Assembly: GCF_018139145.2 (NCBI RefSeq)
Contig: NC_059477.1
Location: forward strand, 41,510,502-41,574,501
DNA: 64,000 nucleotides
Direction of reading: 5' to 3'
Origin: Gymnogyps californianus
Taxonomy: Eukaryota > Chordata > Aves > Accipitriformes > Cathartidae
Shown: positions 25,401 through 37,415 of the stretch, in pieces
Position numbering within the stretch: position 1 is the stretch's first letter
How the letters are laid out: every line of letters starts with the position of its first letter
Notes under the pieces: generated by a model
Seen by the model: only the letters and a program-made list of their open reading frames with translations
Database searches by the model: none
What the model was told of the DNA's origin: nothing
Made by a program: the position numbers and the translations under genes

Positions 25401-28400
25401 TGTTGACGTCCTCTTACACTAAGATGAGACTGCAAGTCTTTAGTTCCTCAGGTGAAGGTCCTGTTCATCACACTGGTTGATCATCTTGTTAATCCAAAGT
25501 GAGGGTGAAAGTAGAATTTTACACAGTTATTTTAAGTCCCAACTTTTGTTTAGGTGTGTTTGCCACATGTTTCCACATTAACATGTTCAAAAAAGCTGAC
25601 CGAAAATTTCTCCATTGGCATAGCTACGTACTGCTATCCCCTGAAAGATATTTTTAAAATCTAATCAAATTCTTTGTGTATGCAATTACTTTCAGCCATG
25701 AGTGCTTTTTGAAGGCGGCGGAACCATTCAGTTACTTCAAGTCAGGCATGCGCCTGCTTGGTTTGGATCAGTTTTTAGTAGTTAGAGCTCAAAAATACTG
25801 AAATACAAGGGAGGCTGTCTCAAGGAGCATCAACTTACACGTGTTGTAAGGTAAGGAAGAAGTTTCTACATGAAGTATGTGTCCAGACGTCTGTAGTTTC
25901 TGTTTTCCTGATGAGGGAGACAGCCTATAGGTCCCAATAGGTGGCTTAAGTTCCATCTGCCGTACTCTGTTGTCTCGCCGCTCTGCTCCCCGCAAGGCTT
26001 TAGGTGCAGGCAGCGGGCAGATCAAGCGGTCCAAATAGCTGGAGCTGGCATGTCTGGCTTATTATGTGTCAGACCAAGGCCACTGAGCACTGCTTCCAAA
26101 AATTTGGGAAGTGTACTCTTACAGCTATCAAATTTAAAGCAAGTTTGCATTAAGATGAAGATGCACTTTAGTCCTTAGGCTTCAGCTCACCATTAGTATC
26201 TCAGCGCTTGGTTTGAATAGAAATCTTTTTGTCTACCAGATTAGTAGTTGCCAGGGGATCTGATTGTCCCATCAATTTCAATCTAGTGTAATTCAGTAGG
26301 AATTTAAAGTTTTTCTCCTTGAACGGATGTCTCAGTACTCTGGAAGCTCCCATTAACCCCTTCCTACCAGCCGCCGTACCTTTGAATTAGAGAAGTTTAC
26401 AAGTACAGAAGAGGAAAAACGAGCTTCAGGGGTCAGAAACTTTCTCTTATATTAAGCTTAAATCCAGATAGTGTAAAAACATGCTAAGAATGAAGGAACT
26501 GGCACACTTAGCTTGTGGCTTCTGTGAAGAAGGAAAAAATCCAGTCATTAAATTAGACCAGTTGACACTGTGTAATTCACTGTTTTTAGATCCATACAAA
26601 ATTGTAACGTTATACTGCTATTACACTTATATTTTTTAATTATTAAATTAAGATAAGTTGCAAAGCAATTAGAAGTGTTTAACTTCTTGTTAATGACTGG
26701 AAGCCTTAAACAATTTAAGTCTTTTACATGGTATATTAGAAGTTTCTTTGGCTTGAAAGGGGTTTTTTTTGGTGGTAGAGAAAATTTTACATAAAATCTT
26801 GTAATAAAAACCCAAACTTACGTGTAACCAAGTTGTCTGTTGACTATTACTAAAAGTCTTGCTCTCGGATCCTTTTTCTCTGTGTGCTCTGCTGATGTGA
26901 AAAGCTGGCTAAGATGACGCTAGCAAAATTCATTTGTTAGCTGCTCTAACACATGAAACACTTTTTTTGATCCCTGTATGACAGCATTAATACAGCCATT
27001 CATTGAATTGCTTCCCAAAAAGCATTGTAGAAGCAAGAAACCTAACGCACTTTATATTTTGAATTTACGTTGTAGATTTTGGAATATAACAAACTTGGAG
27101 AAAAGAGTTAAATCTGTGATTTTTTTTTTTTAAAGGATTTGTTGTTACTGTTGCAATAGCTTTCTGTCTTTAATCCTTCAACATATATTTGTGTATTTAA
27201 CTTTAAAAATCTGTTTTTTACCTACTCCTATTGTTGATTTACTGTCGAACACCTTGACAACTTTAAATGCTTATTTTTACTGTCCCCTCTTTTTCTTGCC
27301 TAATAATGCTTATAGAGCAGATGTGGGATAAAAATTTGCATCTAGGTTTGTAGAAGTGTTGAGGGGGGGAGTGTGTTTTCATGGAGGCGTTGCTAAGGCA
27401 ATTCTTTCTAGTTTTGTTTTCATCCTCTTCCCCCAGAAGGTATTTGGTTATCTCAGTAAACCAAAGGGATAGTAAATTTATGATGCCGTGTAATAAGTTT
27501 CTTCTGAAAAATTATTGTAAGCTTTTAATGACGTGATGTTTCCTCTGGTTTTTCATTTGCAGTTTGACTAGCTGACACTTTGTCATACCTTGGCAGCTTT
27601 GGCTTTTAGCTTGGGAATCCACCTTGTTCTTTCTTGTTGGTGAATTGCTCAGAGTAAAAACAACATGAAATTTTATCAAATAAAAATTATCACTTCTGTT
27701 TTGCATAATAAAGTGTACAAACCAGACCAATAAAACAGTTACATGCCTCTATCCACTCATTATTCTTGAGCCTGCATAATTCTGTATTGCAAAGTACTGC
27801 ATTAAAATAGGAATTGGAAGATAGAAAACTTCTTATTCGTAGTGATCTGCAAGTTGAAAAAAAGTTAAAAAGCAGTCAAACAGCTGGTTTTGAGTGCAAA
27901 GGTATCAGTAGCCATTTATGTGATGGTCTGGGAATTACTCCTTTTTTCCCGGCGATTAAGAACTGTGTAGCAAAGGTTCTTATTGCCTCCCCGGTAGCTT
28001 TACACCAACTCTCTTTCAGTATTCCAAATACTGAGTACATGCTTGGGTATCTTTGTTAAGATATCGAACTAAGTATCAGAATCCAATGAACTTACCACTA
28101 TCGGATGATTCTTACGATCAGCTTGCTGTAGGAGATATTTAATGTAATGCTTTGTCTATGTCAGCTGTAGCTAATACTGTACCACTGCAATGAGGGAGCC
28201 TGCCAGCAAGCGAGGACAGCGTGGTGTGGCAGAAAACACCACTGATGCCCAAGTCCCAAGGCAGCCCTACCTGCTACCTCCCTAAAACTCTTACATTAGT
28301 ACTTACAACCTCGCAGCTCACCGAATACAGCGGGATGGCATCCTGCTTTAGGAAATAGGCTTGGTTTTGGTCATCCTGATTTTTGTGACGTCAGGAAATC

Positions 28401-30703
28401 CGGCCAGTGACCCAGGCTAAGTCTGCCAGCGAGACCATTGTGGATCGCTTGGTCATTTGCTTGGAAATACTCTCTCATGTGGCTGAAACTTTACCTCTGG
28501 GGAGGGGGTTCTTAATGTTGATGGGGAGATGGGTGTGCTTCTGGCCACGGGAAGGCAGTGGGACTGCTGAGGTCCAGCCTGCTTCTGGGGAGAACAGTTC
28601 CTTAGTGCCAGCCTGGAAAGAAGCAGGGAATAGGTGTGGATTAGAACTGTCCTCATCCTTGCTTTACATGCACAAACTACCAGCTTAGGTATTTGTCTAT
28701 TTTTAGGTTTTTAACTGAAAAAGTCTTATGTGACTAGAAGCGCTTCCATATCCATCACTTGCTTAAACTAGCCTATGACCATACTGGTCAGTGATGTTCT
28801 TGGCCCGCTGCAGCTCTCTCTAGTTAGCTCTAACATCATCAACAGCCTCCCTGGAGGAAGGTGCGTGCTTTCCTTATTATGCTTCTCTAAACTAGGTGAG
28901 GGCTGAGGAAATACACTGGGATAAGTTTTCTCCCGATGAGACTCCACAGCGAGATACTAAAGAAATGGAGAATCATATCCGGCGGATGAGTAGCAAGAGA
29001 GAGTGAGTTCAGCTGGTATCAGGGTCAGATATGTTACCATGTTTAGGAGAGGACTTGCAGGAGATGAGGAAGAGTTTCAGAACTATACTAAGTGCAGGTT
29101 GTCTACTTGATATGTGGGGGGGATTAGATCCAAGAGGAAAAGTGTGATGAGGAGAGGAAGAGGTGGAGGAGTGAGAGGAGTTGTTGGGGAGAGGGTGCAG
29201 GAACCAGCTTTCCAGCAAAAGTCCTGAAGGCATCACAGCTGCTTCTGCCAGCGGGTAGAAGGGGAGTCATGCAAAAGGATTTGTGCTTTACTCCTGTGTC
29301 AGAAACAAACCAGAGGAACTGAGGTATAGCCACCAAACTCGATGAGTCCTCTAGACATCGCTTCATCACGTGCTCGAGAGCATGGTTTTTGTGGCCTGTT
29401 CAGCACGACGCTCTCTGAGTCAGAAGCTGAAAGGATTCTGGCAGGTTTGCGGTGCTGAGTGCTGACCTGCTCTGCAGAAACCTTTCTGAGGGCAGTCCAG
29501 AGTTTGCACTTTTATGAATGGCTTTCTCATTGACTTTAGGATGCTTCTGTGCACTGTAGTCCTAGGCTACTGTCAAATCACTTTTGTATAGATAAAAAGT
29601 TAAAAATTTTTGCTTTAGTAGTAATCAGATTAAAATTGTGTTTTCCTTTTTATTTGATTCTTGGTTTCGGATTTTTTTTATTTTGTATAATTATATAATG
29701 TGCATATTGTATATTTATAAAAATGTTATATAGATATTAATATTTTTAGATTTCAGTACAGATTGGTGTTCAAAATGTGGTTTCAGGGAAAATTCGCTGT
29801 CAAATTCTGCAGCGAGGATAATTATTTTTATGATCACAGCAGTGGCCAGAACAATATATGACATATGTATCAATAACTGCCCAAGATCACCATAAAGCTT
29901 CCAAATTAGTAAATACATTAAGACAATGTGACGTCTTAGATATGTTTGTATATTGACTATTGTCTGAGGCATTTTTCTCATCTCCGGCCTTTTCACAAAC
30001 TCATAAGGCTTCAGAAAACCTTGCAACAAAGAAGTGAGTTTTACCACTTTTAAGAGGATGGGTACTTTTTTTTTCCCCCGATGGCATTTGGTACATTTGT
30101 CATTAAAGCAGCTTAATATTATTTCACGTGTCTGTTTGGCCTTAATGCTACTTGCAGCAGGTGAGGTATATTTCTAAAAATCAGAGGAATGTTTGGCAAT
30201 TTAGTACCATGGTACTTAGAAATACCTTAAAAACAGACTTCATAAAATCTATCGAAGCTTTCTGAAAAATTGTTCGATCCTAGGCTAAATTTTTAGAGAA
30301 TGTTGATCTTTATCTATGAATAAATAAGATGGATATTTTTAAAATGATCAAACAGATTCAAATAGTAGGGCATTTTATATAAATATAGACTCAGTAGTGA
30401 TCCAATGTGAATTATATTAAACTCAGTGGGAAACCATCTATTAACCTTAGCAAGAATAGAATTAGAATTCCAGAAACTGAATTCTGCTTTCGGAGTCCTG
30501 TGTCAGGGGATTATTAAAATACCATCCTGATACTTTATGAATGAATTGGACAATTAGTAGTACTAATTAGTAGAAACGTCGGTTTGAAAGAAGTACTTAG
30601 AGGAAACGCAATGATGAATATTCCTCGATGGTGAAGGAGGCAGCCTTCAGCAGGCAGAATGGTCTGTGCTGGGTAGTGAAATGAAATTCTTTCGCTACGT
30701 AAA
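22471..30703. other. Intronic-like DNA, no supported gene
   Basis: Non-coding AT-rich sequence. It includes a purine-rich patch around 29080-29200 and an AT-rich stretch at 29670-29750. Open frames of 60-110 codons occur on both strands but none has a recognisable motif or exon signals. Confidence 0.5.
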
Positions 30704-30947
30704 ATTATCATAGAATTATAGAATGGTTTGGGTTGGAAGGGACCTTAAAGCTCATCTAGTTCCAACCCCCCTGCCATGGGCAGGGACACCTTCCACTAGA
30801 CCAGGTTGCTCAAAGCCCCATCCAACCTGGCCTTGAACACTGCCAGGGAGGGGGCATCCACAGCCTCTCTGGGCAGCCTGTGCCAGTGCCTCACCACCCT
30901 CACAGTGAAGAACTTCTTCCTGACATCTGATCTAAATCTCCCCTCTT

Positions 30948-31181
30948 TCAGTTTAAAGTCATTACCCCTTGTCCTATCACTACATGCCCTTGTAAAAAGT
31001 CCCTCCCCATCTTTCTTGTAGGCCCCTTTAGGTACTGGAAGGCTGCTATAAGGTCTCCCCGAAGCCTTCTCTTCTCCAGGCTGAACAACCCCAACTCTCT
31101 CAGCCTGTCTTCATAGGAGAGGTGCTCCAGCCCTCTGATCATCTTTGTGGCCCTCCTCTGGACTCGCTCGAGCAGGTCCAT
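30948..31181 (-). pseudogene. CR1 ORF2 C-terminal fragment
   Basis: A 77-codon open remnant with [20 protein letters not shown] and the following [19 protein letters not shown] block, typical of the region after the RT in avian CR1. The frame is lost near [11 protein letters not shown]. Confidence 0.85.
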
Positions 31182-31415
31182 GTCCTTCTTATGCTGGGGG
31201 CCCCAGAGCTGAACTCAGTACTCCAGGTGGGGTCTCACGAGAGCAGAGTAGAGGGGCAGAATCACCTCCCTTGACCTGCTGGTCACGCTTCTTTTGATGC
31301 AGCCCACGATACGGCTGGCTTTCTGCGCTGCAAGCGCACATTGCCAGGTCATGTTGAGCTTCTCATCAACCAACACCGCCAAGTCCTTCTCCTCAGGGCT
31401 GCTCTCAATCCATTC

Positions 31416-31715
31416 TCAGCCCAGCCTGTATTTGTGCTTGGGATTGCCCCAACCCATGTGCAGGACCTTGCCCTTGGCCTTGTTGAACTTCATGAGGTTC
31501 GCACAGGCCCACCTTGCTAGCCTGTCAAGGTCCCTCTGGATGGCATCCCTTCCCTCTAGAGTATCAACCACACCACACAGCTTGGGGTCGTCAGCAAACT
31601 TGCTGAGGGTGCACTCAATCCCACTGCCCATGTCCCTGACAAAGATGTTAAACGGCGCCGGTCCCAATACCGACCCCTGAGGAACGCCACTCGTCACTGC
31701 TCTCCCCTCGGACAT
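31416..31715 (-). pseudogene. CR1 reverse transcriptase palm fragment with intact FADD
   Basis: A 99-codon remnant with [15 protein letters not shown] and [12 protein letters not shown], the RT palm motifs. The catalytic aspartate pair is preserved. A frameshift near 31740 separates it from the N-terminal RT piece. Confidence 0.87.
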
Positions 31716-31762
31716 CGAGCTGTTGACTGCAGCTCTTTGAGTGCGACCATCCAGCCAATTCC

Positions 31763-32338
31763 TTATCCACCGAGTGCTCCATCCGTCAAACCATGTCTCT
31801 CCAATTTAGAGGCAAGGATGCCGTGCGGGACAGTGTCAAATGCTTTGCACAAGTCCAGGCAGATGATGTCAGTCGCTCTTCCCTTATCCACCAACTCTGT
31901 AACCCTGTCGTAGAAGGCCACCAAATTTGTCAGGCACGATTTGCCCTTAGTGAAGCCATGTTGGCTGTCACCAGTCACCTCCTTATTTTCCATGTGCCTT
32001 AGCATAGTTTCCAGGAGGATGTGCTCCATGATCTTGCCAGGCACAGCGGTGAGACTGACCGGCCTGTAGTTCCCCGGGTCTTCCTTTTTTCCCTTTTTAA
32101 AAATGGGGGTTATGTTTCCTCTTTTCCAGTCAGTGGGAACTTCACCAGACTGCCACGACTTCTGAAATATGATGGATTTATTTTGAACTTTCTCAGCGTT
32201 TCCAGTTTCAGGCGGGGTATTTGCTGTAGTACACACTGGTCCAGGCTTTTCTGTAGCACAACAACATTTAACGCCTTGTAAGGCGCTGTGGAGATAATAA
32301 ATAATGAAATCTCTGTGTGTGATGACTTTGGTTATCAT
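31763..32338 (-). pseudogene. CR1 reverse transcriptase N-terminal fragment
   Basis: A 191-codon frame. The CR1-like part begins around residue 30 with [18 protein letters not shown] and includes [38 protein letters not shown] and [14 protein letters not shown]. The first residues probably come from flanking DNA beyond the insertion edge. It is disrupted downstream by a frameshift. Confidence 0.85.
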
Positions 32339-35167
32339 TTTACTGGCAGATTAACACCCTCTAGCCATAGAGGGATTATAGAAGCAAAGACTAGGGTAAG
32401 TGTGAGTGCTACGGTGAGGAAGTTGGTCACATCACTAAATAAGCATAGAGTAAAATTCAACATGTTAAAACCATTGGCTCTGCAGTCAGTAGTGGTGAAA
32501 GCTATTCCCTGACCTTCCTTCAGGTAATTCCTCTTTAAAAAGGTTAGTGATGAGAGGATTGTGAAGCAGCAACCTTTTTTTTTTTCTTCCTTCTTTTTTT
32601 TCTTAGCTTCTTTGAGAGTTTCCAATTATCTCATACCTGACCAGTAACAATGAAAATACCAAAAACATTTATTTGTGGTGGCGTTTGTGTAGCTGGGTGG
32701 GGTGATTCCTTTCCATGTGAACTTCAGATGTACCAGGTAATATTTCAGATTTAGGAGAAAACAGATTTCTCTGCCACCAGCATTGGTTGCAGCCTGAGTC
32801 CAGACCAGAAGAAAATTGATGCAAAGAGCCTGTGCTGGATGCCGGTCATTGAGTCGTCCTCCTGTCAGCTGCCGTGGCAGCATTTGGCCTGCACGAAAGT
32901 TGAAAATAATCAAGATTTGCCAGTTATGGAGAATTGTGCCAAGAATTTTTAAATAAGAAATAACATAGTTTAGAATAGTTTATGTTATTTTGTTTTTGGA
33001 GGATTTAATTTTAAACAAGGGCATAATGTCCTGTCTAAAAGAAGGCACTTTATTATGTGATGATAAAGTATCATGAGGGAAAAGTATAAACTGTTGGTGC
33101 GCTTGCTGAATTAAATTTCTTCTTTCCTAATGAGTTTGAGGCTTTGGATAACGGTTTAATCTTAAAGACCAGGTATCCGTTTCTTCTGCTTCTTATGCTG
33201 TTGGTATCTTTATTCAAGTATTTGTACAGTGCTTCAGCTGCTTACGCCATGTTCTTAGGGAATGGAAAAGCTTACAATCTTGGTGTCAACACAATTACTT
33301 TTATATAAAATAATCTGAATCATAACTGGTGGGTTCAGTTAGGCCTTATTGGTGAAAGAAGAGTTCCAGCCCGGTGTGGAAGCACACAGCAGCTGGAGGG
33401 GCAGCAGGAAAGCTGGGCAGGAGGAAAGATGGGTTCAGCTGTCTTCTGGGCAACATTTGTGTGTCCTGTCAAGCATTACCAAAAAATGTACATTAATGTA
33501 AATAAAATGCATATAACATTTGTTTTGCCCTTTAGGCAATTTGTAAATATGCTTTTGAGACTCTTTCTGAAGTCGTATACATTACGATGTACAGGAGAGG
33601 TTAAAAGTCATTATCCAGGACTACTGACCCTGCTGACAAATTCTCCTCACTAGTTTCCGATGTCAAGATACAATGCAACAAACAAATGAAGCCATGTACA
33701 AATTCTTTATTTTCATGTGTGGGAAGAAGAAGAGGACTGAGTGCATTTGCTGATAGTGGAAAACAGCATTCCTATCAAAAGAAAAAGATTTTTTTTTTTC
33801 CTTTCCTTTTTTTTTTTTTTTTAAACTGTATGACTATTATCAGGTTTTGTCATGGATCTTTCTTCGGTGGGTGACAGCTGAGTTTGCAGTTGGTCTGGTG
33901 GGGACCCCTGGGGTGGGAGGAGGATTGTTTCTCTCTCCTGTTGGAGTTATTTTATCAGATGTGTTCACTTTTGGGTATTGATATTTTGTATATTAAGGCT
34001 TTATGTTAGCCATAGAAATCAAGAAGAAAGTGGATTAACATTGTCCTCTCCTCATTAGAATGGCTCTTGTACTGATAGCTGGCTCTTACGCACCTTTGGA
34101 AATACCACTGTGTTTCAGGTAGAGACAACTACAGAAAGAAATTCAGTTATTTGTTAGTTTACAGTAATAATGACTAAATAAATTTTTTTGCTAATTCATT
34201 CTTTTGTACCTCTGACAACATTTGTTTAGGAAAAAAAGGAGGGCAAAAGGCAAATTGGTATTATACAGAACTAAAATTATTTATCATCTCAGTTCTCATC
34301 AGTTTCACAGTTTATCTCTATATTAAATTAAAGATCAGTGAAGGAGAAAAGTAGATTACATTGCCGTTGTGAGCTAGAAAATAGAAATGCATGTACAACA
34401 GATATGCAAAGTAGCTAAAGGAAATAAGTCACAAGTTTTTAAAATGCTGTTACAGATGAATGAAAATAATTTTTAAATTATTCATTAATTTTTAATTCCA
34501 AGATGTTTTCACAAAAGCAAAATAAATTGGAAAGCATGATTATTTGAGAGAACCTTTAGTTTCCATACCTTAGAGGTCCAAATCTTAAGGATTAACTTCA
34601 TCAAAATATCAAGAACAAGGAAGCAGAAAACATATTACTGTTTAATGTACAAAATACAGGCAAATGCTTGCCATAGCAACCAGCCGTTAGGTAAGACGAG
34701 TGCTATGGTACATGGGCCGGCACTGTGCTTACCTCTTTATTACCCAGGGTTGTACATGGGAGTGATTTTCTTCATAGTCAGAAACTGATCTATTTGTCAA
34801 TTTGCTTGTTTTCGTTCAGTTTTTAAATTGCCGGGTGAAGATTGCATGTGTGCTGTTTCTGAATAGTAGCGTGCACCTTTCCTGTCAAAACCAAGGCTTT
34901 TTGTAAAATAAAAGTCTTTTCATGGTTGTAAGATATATTATTAGTACTTGTCACTTTCTTTATGAAAGTATCAGATATGCAGGATTTATAGGATTGAGAC
35001 TATTGACTAAATTGATGTGTCTGATTTTCTCCTCTTGCAAATTAAAACTTCATTTCTTTTTTTTTTTTCTGTAACTGGAGACAAAAAAATAGATAATATC
35101 CCTTCTTGCATCTTCTCTGTTCAAAGCTACATCCACTCAAATGACACCGTTGCCAAATCTGTGAAAA
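32276..35167. other. Intronic-like DNA with T-rich tracts
   Basis: No supported gene. T-rich low-complexity tracts lie at 32575-32605 and 33788-33825. A weak acceptor/donor pair (CAG ending near 32350, then CTAGG followed by GTAAGTG near 32395) could bound a small exon but is not persuasive. Confidence 0.45.
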
Positions 35168-35345
35168 ATGTTAGTATGTTAGCCTTATAGCTATACATCA
35201 CATACGTAAAACAAATATGTTAGTATGTTAGCCTTATAGCTATATATCACATACGTAAAATAAATATGTTAGTATGTTAGCCTTATAGCTATATATCACG
35301 TAAGTAAAAGAAATGTGTTAGTATGTTAGCCTTTATAGCTATAGC
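35168..35345. repeat. 49-bp tandem repeat, about 3.6 copies
   Basis: Four consecutive units start at 35168, 35217, 35266 and 35315, with a constant 49-bp period. Each begins with a variant of ATGTTAGTATGTTAGCCTTA. The units differ by only a few substitutions and the last is partial, with an inserted T. There are no unique spacers, so it is a minisatellite. Confidence 0.93.
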
Positions 35346-37255
35346 TAATTTTTAAATTAGCTTCTCTGAAAGCCCTGCCTGTTGTTATTGTGTTTCTTTT
35401 AGCTTTAATGTTTTTCACTTGGTATATTGTGTTGCTAGGAAGTTAAAATGCATTTTTGAAGTTATATTAATATGGCCAACTTGTTGTCATACAAAAGAAC
35501 AGTACACTTGGAAAAGGCCATATGTTCATGCAAAGGTAGTCTTGGAAGGTAGGATATTTGCTTCTTGTTTTCTTATGTCATCTGTTATGTTTTAACTTCA
35601 TTTTCTCCAGATACCATGTCTAGCAAATATTCGGATAGTAGATGTGAATTCTAATCAGCAAGGAAGCAAGGTTATTATTTCCAACAGCTTTGTGACGACT
35701 TGAGTCAGGTTCTCAAAACGGATTTTTTTAGACATGCCTCTGTGCTCTTTGGTATTATAGCAGTTAAAATTTAGAAATAGGATCATACATTTTGAATACG
35801 TAGGCAGCTAAATATTACTCTTATTTAAACAATGTAATATACTGATGTCCTCCTATGAAAACACGAGATGAGAAGATATTTTCAATACTGCAGTACTCTA
35901 AAATAAAATAAATGAGCAAACATATTGGATTTCCCCAAGCACTTTGGACTGGCATGAGCCAAATTCACTGCTGCTCTTTCCACTTTGAGTTACTCATTCC
36001 TGTACACGTGCCACTCCTTCCTAAGCGTCTGCTCCAGCACAAGCATTCCTCCAGCCACAGAGATTAGGGAACTGATCTAGGTTAAGACTAATCCAGCAGA
36101 AATACACAAATCAGCTCCCTTATCTGATTCACTGGAGCAGCGTTAGCCTCTGCGGAGGAGAGGGAGCGGCACCAAACTGCAGCGCCTGGCCTGGAGCAGG
36201 AGGAGCCTTTTAGCAGAGGGTTGAGTTGTGCCCTCTAACCTGAGTAAGGGGCTACACGTAGGGCATTTCCTCCTCGAGGAGGGTCCCAGGAAAATGAAGA
36301 AGTAAGGAAAAAATCTGGTGTCCCAAAAATAGTTTTCAGGCTTTCTGCTGAGGAGCTAACAGAGCCATGATTTAAGCCAGGTCTTCTGGATTCATCGAGG
36401 TTCCAGGTCTACATTGGGGAAGCCTGAAAATCCAGTGGTCCCGGTAGTTAGTCTGAGCGTAATCATGCAAAGATATTTTCACCAACTGTTTATGCTGGTT
36501 ATAAGAATAAAATCAAATACAAGGCTCTGGTTAGGCTGAGTTCATGATTCTCCATCACATGTTCAAGTCACATAATTAGTTGTAGTTGTGTTTGTTTTGG
36601 GTGAAAAATCTACAAGGCGTTTTAGGGGAAAATGCCTACAAGTCTAAAATGTACTTTCCGTGGTATCTAAGCTACTTTGGGGTTTTTAAGTTAATTTATA
36701 TATGCATATGTGTGTGAGATATATATGTAGAGAGGTGTGTATATAAATTAGATATAAATAAGCAAAACTGGGCATCTTTTTTACAATTTTATTTCTCTGA
36801 AGTTTTACAGTACATCTTCTCAAGAATATCTCATTAAAAAGACCTTTTATCCGTTCTCTAGCTGTGTGGGCTCTATTTCTATAGCGTTAAATTCTGTGGA
36901 AGTGTAAAGCAGTGGAGGATATAGCCAGGGCTGAACCCGACCCTTGGACAGTAGGGTGTTCTTCTGCTTTTGTGTTTATGGTCAATGAAGAAAGAGAGAT
37001 CCTTCTAGAGGGCAGTTCAGAATACAGCTGTATTTAGGATCAGATTAGGTTAATTTATTTTAAATCACTCTTTGGACTCTACCTTTCTTCACTGACTACT
37101 GAGAGCGCCTAGGTAAACTCACCAGTGTTGTTCAATGTTTGCTTTTGTGAATGTGCCCGTGGTTTTTGTGTAGTGAAGCAGTCTGTTGGAGAAGCCGTGC
37201 AGTCTTCATGAAGTGCAGGTATTGATAACTTGTCTTTGTGCAAATCTTGTTTTAG
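35346..37255. other. Intronic-like DNA upstream of candidate exon
   Basis: Non-coding. A GC-richer patch at 36000-36300 is not assignable to a repeat by eye. TA-rich sequence lies at 36695-36760. It ends in a pyrimidine-rich tract and TTTTAG at 37255. Confidence 0.4.
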
Positions 37256-37415
37256 TACAACATGTATTTTATTGCAGGAAGAAGAGGCTTTATCACAAGA
37301 AAACGGGCAAAGAAACGTAAAGACTTGAAGAAACAGCACTTCTCTAATTCTTTCCAAAAGTTCAGAGACCCACCAAAACCTGGTGGATTACCTCCACCAG
37401 TCTTCCTGATTTCAG
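37256..37415 (+). CDS. Candidate coding exon of an unrecognised small basic protein (part 1)
   Basis: Two acceptors are possible: TTTTAG ending at 37255, or ATTGCAG ending at 37277. The donor CAG followed by GTAGGT at 37416 is good. In one frame the whole exon is open. From the ATG at 37262 it begins MYFIAGRRGFITRKRAKKRK, followed by a hydrophilic segment and a proline-rich end (PPKPGGLPPPVFLIS), leaving a 1-nt overhang. The cluster RKRAKKRKDLKK resembles a nuclear localisation signal. The frame continues in phase in the exon at 41666. I do not recognise the family. If the downstream acceptor is used, the ATG is lost and the exon would be untranslated leader of MBD5. The coding status is inference. 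Confidence 0.42.

Larger units (their letters stand above)
30704..32275 (-). mobile_element. CR1 LINE retrotransposon, long 3' copy, minus strand
   Basis: A CR1 copy in reverse orientation. Its 3' terminus is at about 30704 (TCATAGAATTATAGAATGG), followed by the tail and the ORF2 C-terminus (30948-31181). Palm and thumb sequence lies at 31416-31715, with further RT sequence upstream (31763 to about 32275). It retains FADD at the catalytic centre and GVPQGSVLG, unlike the + strand sister at 4608-5955. It reaches further 5', including [20 protein letters not shown]. Several frameshifts separate the open pieces, so it is not functional. The 5' edge is approximate. Confidence 0.93.

Noticed and set aside
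35168..35345. Regularly spaced repeats suggesting a CRISPR array
   Set aside because: The 49-bp units are contiguous with no unique spacers, and the genome is a vertebrate. It is a minisatellite.
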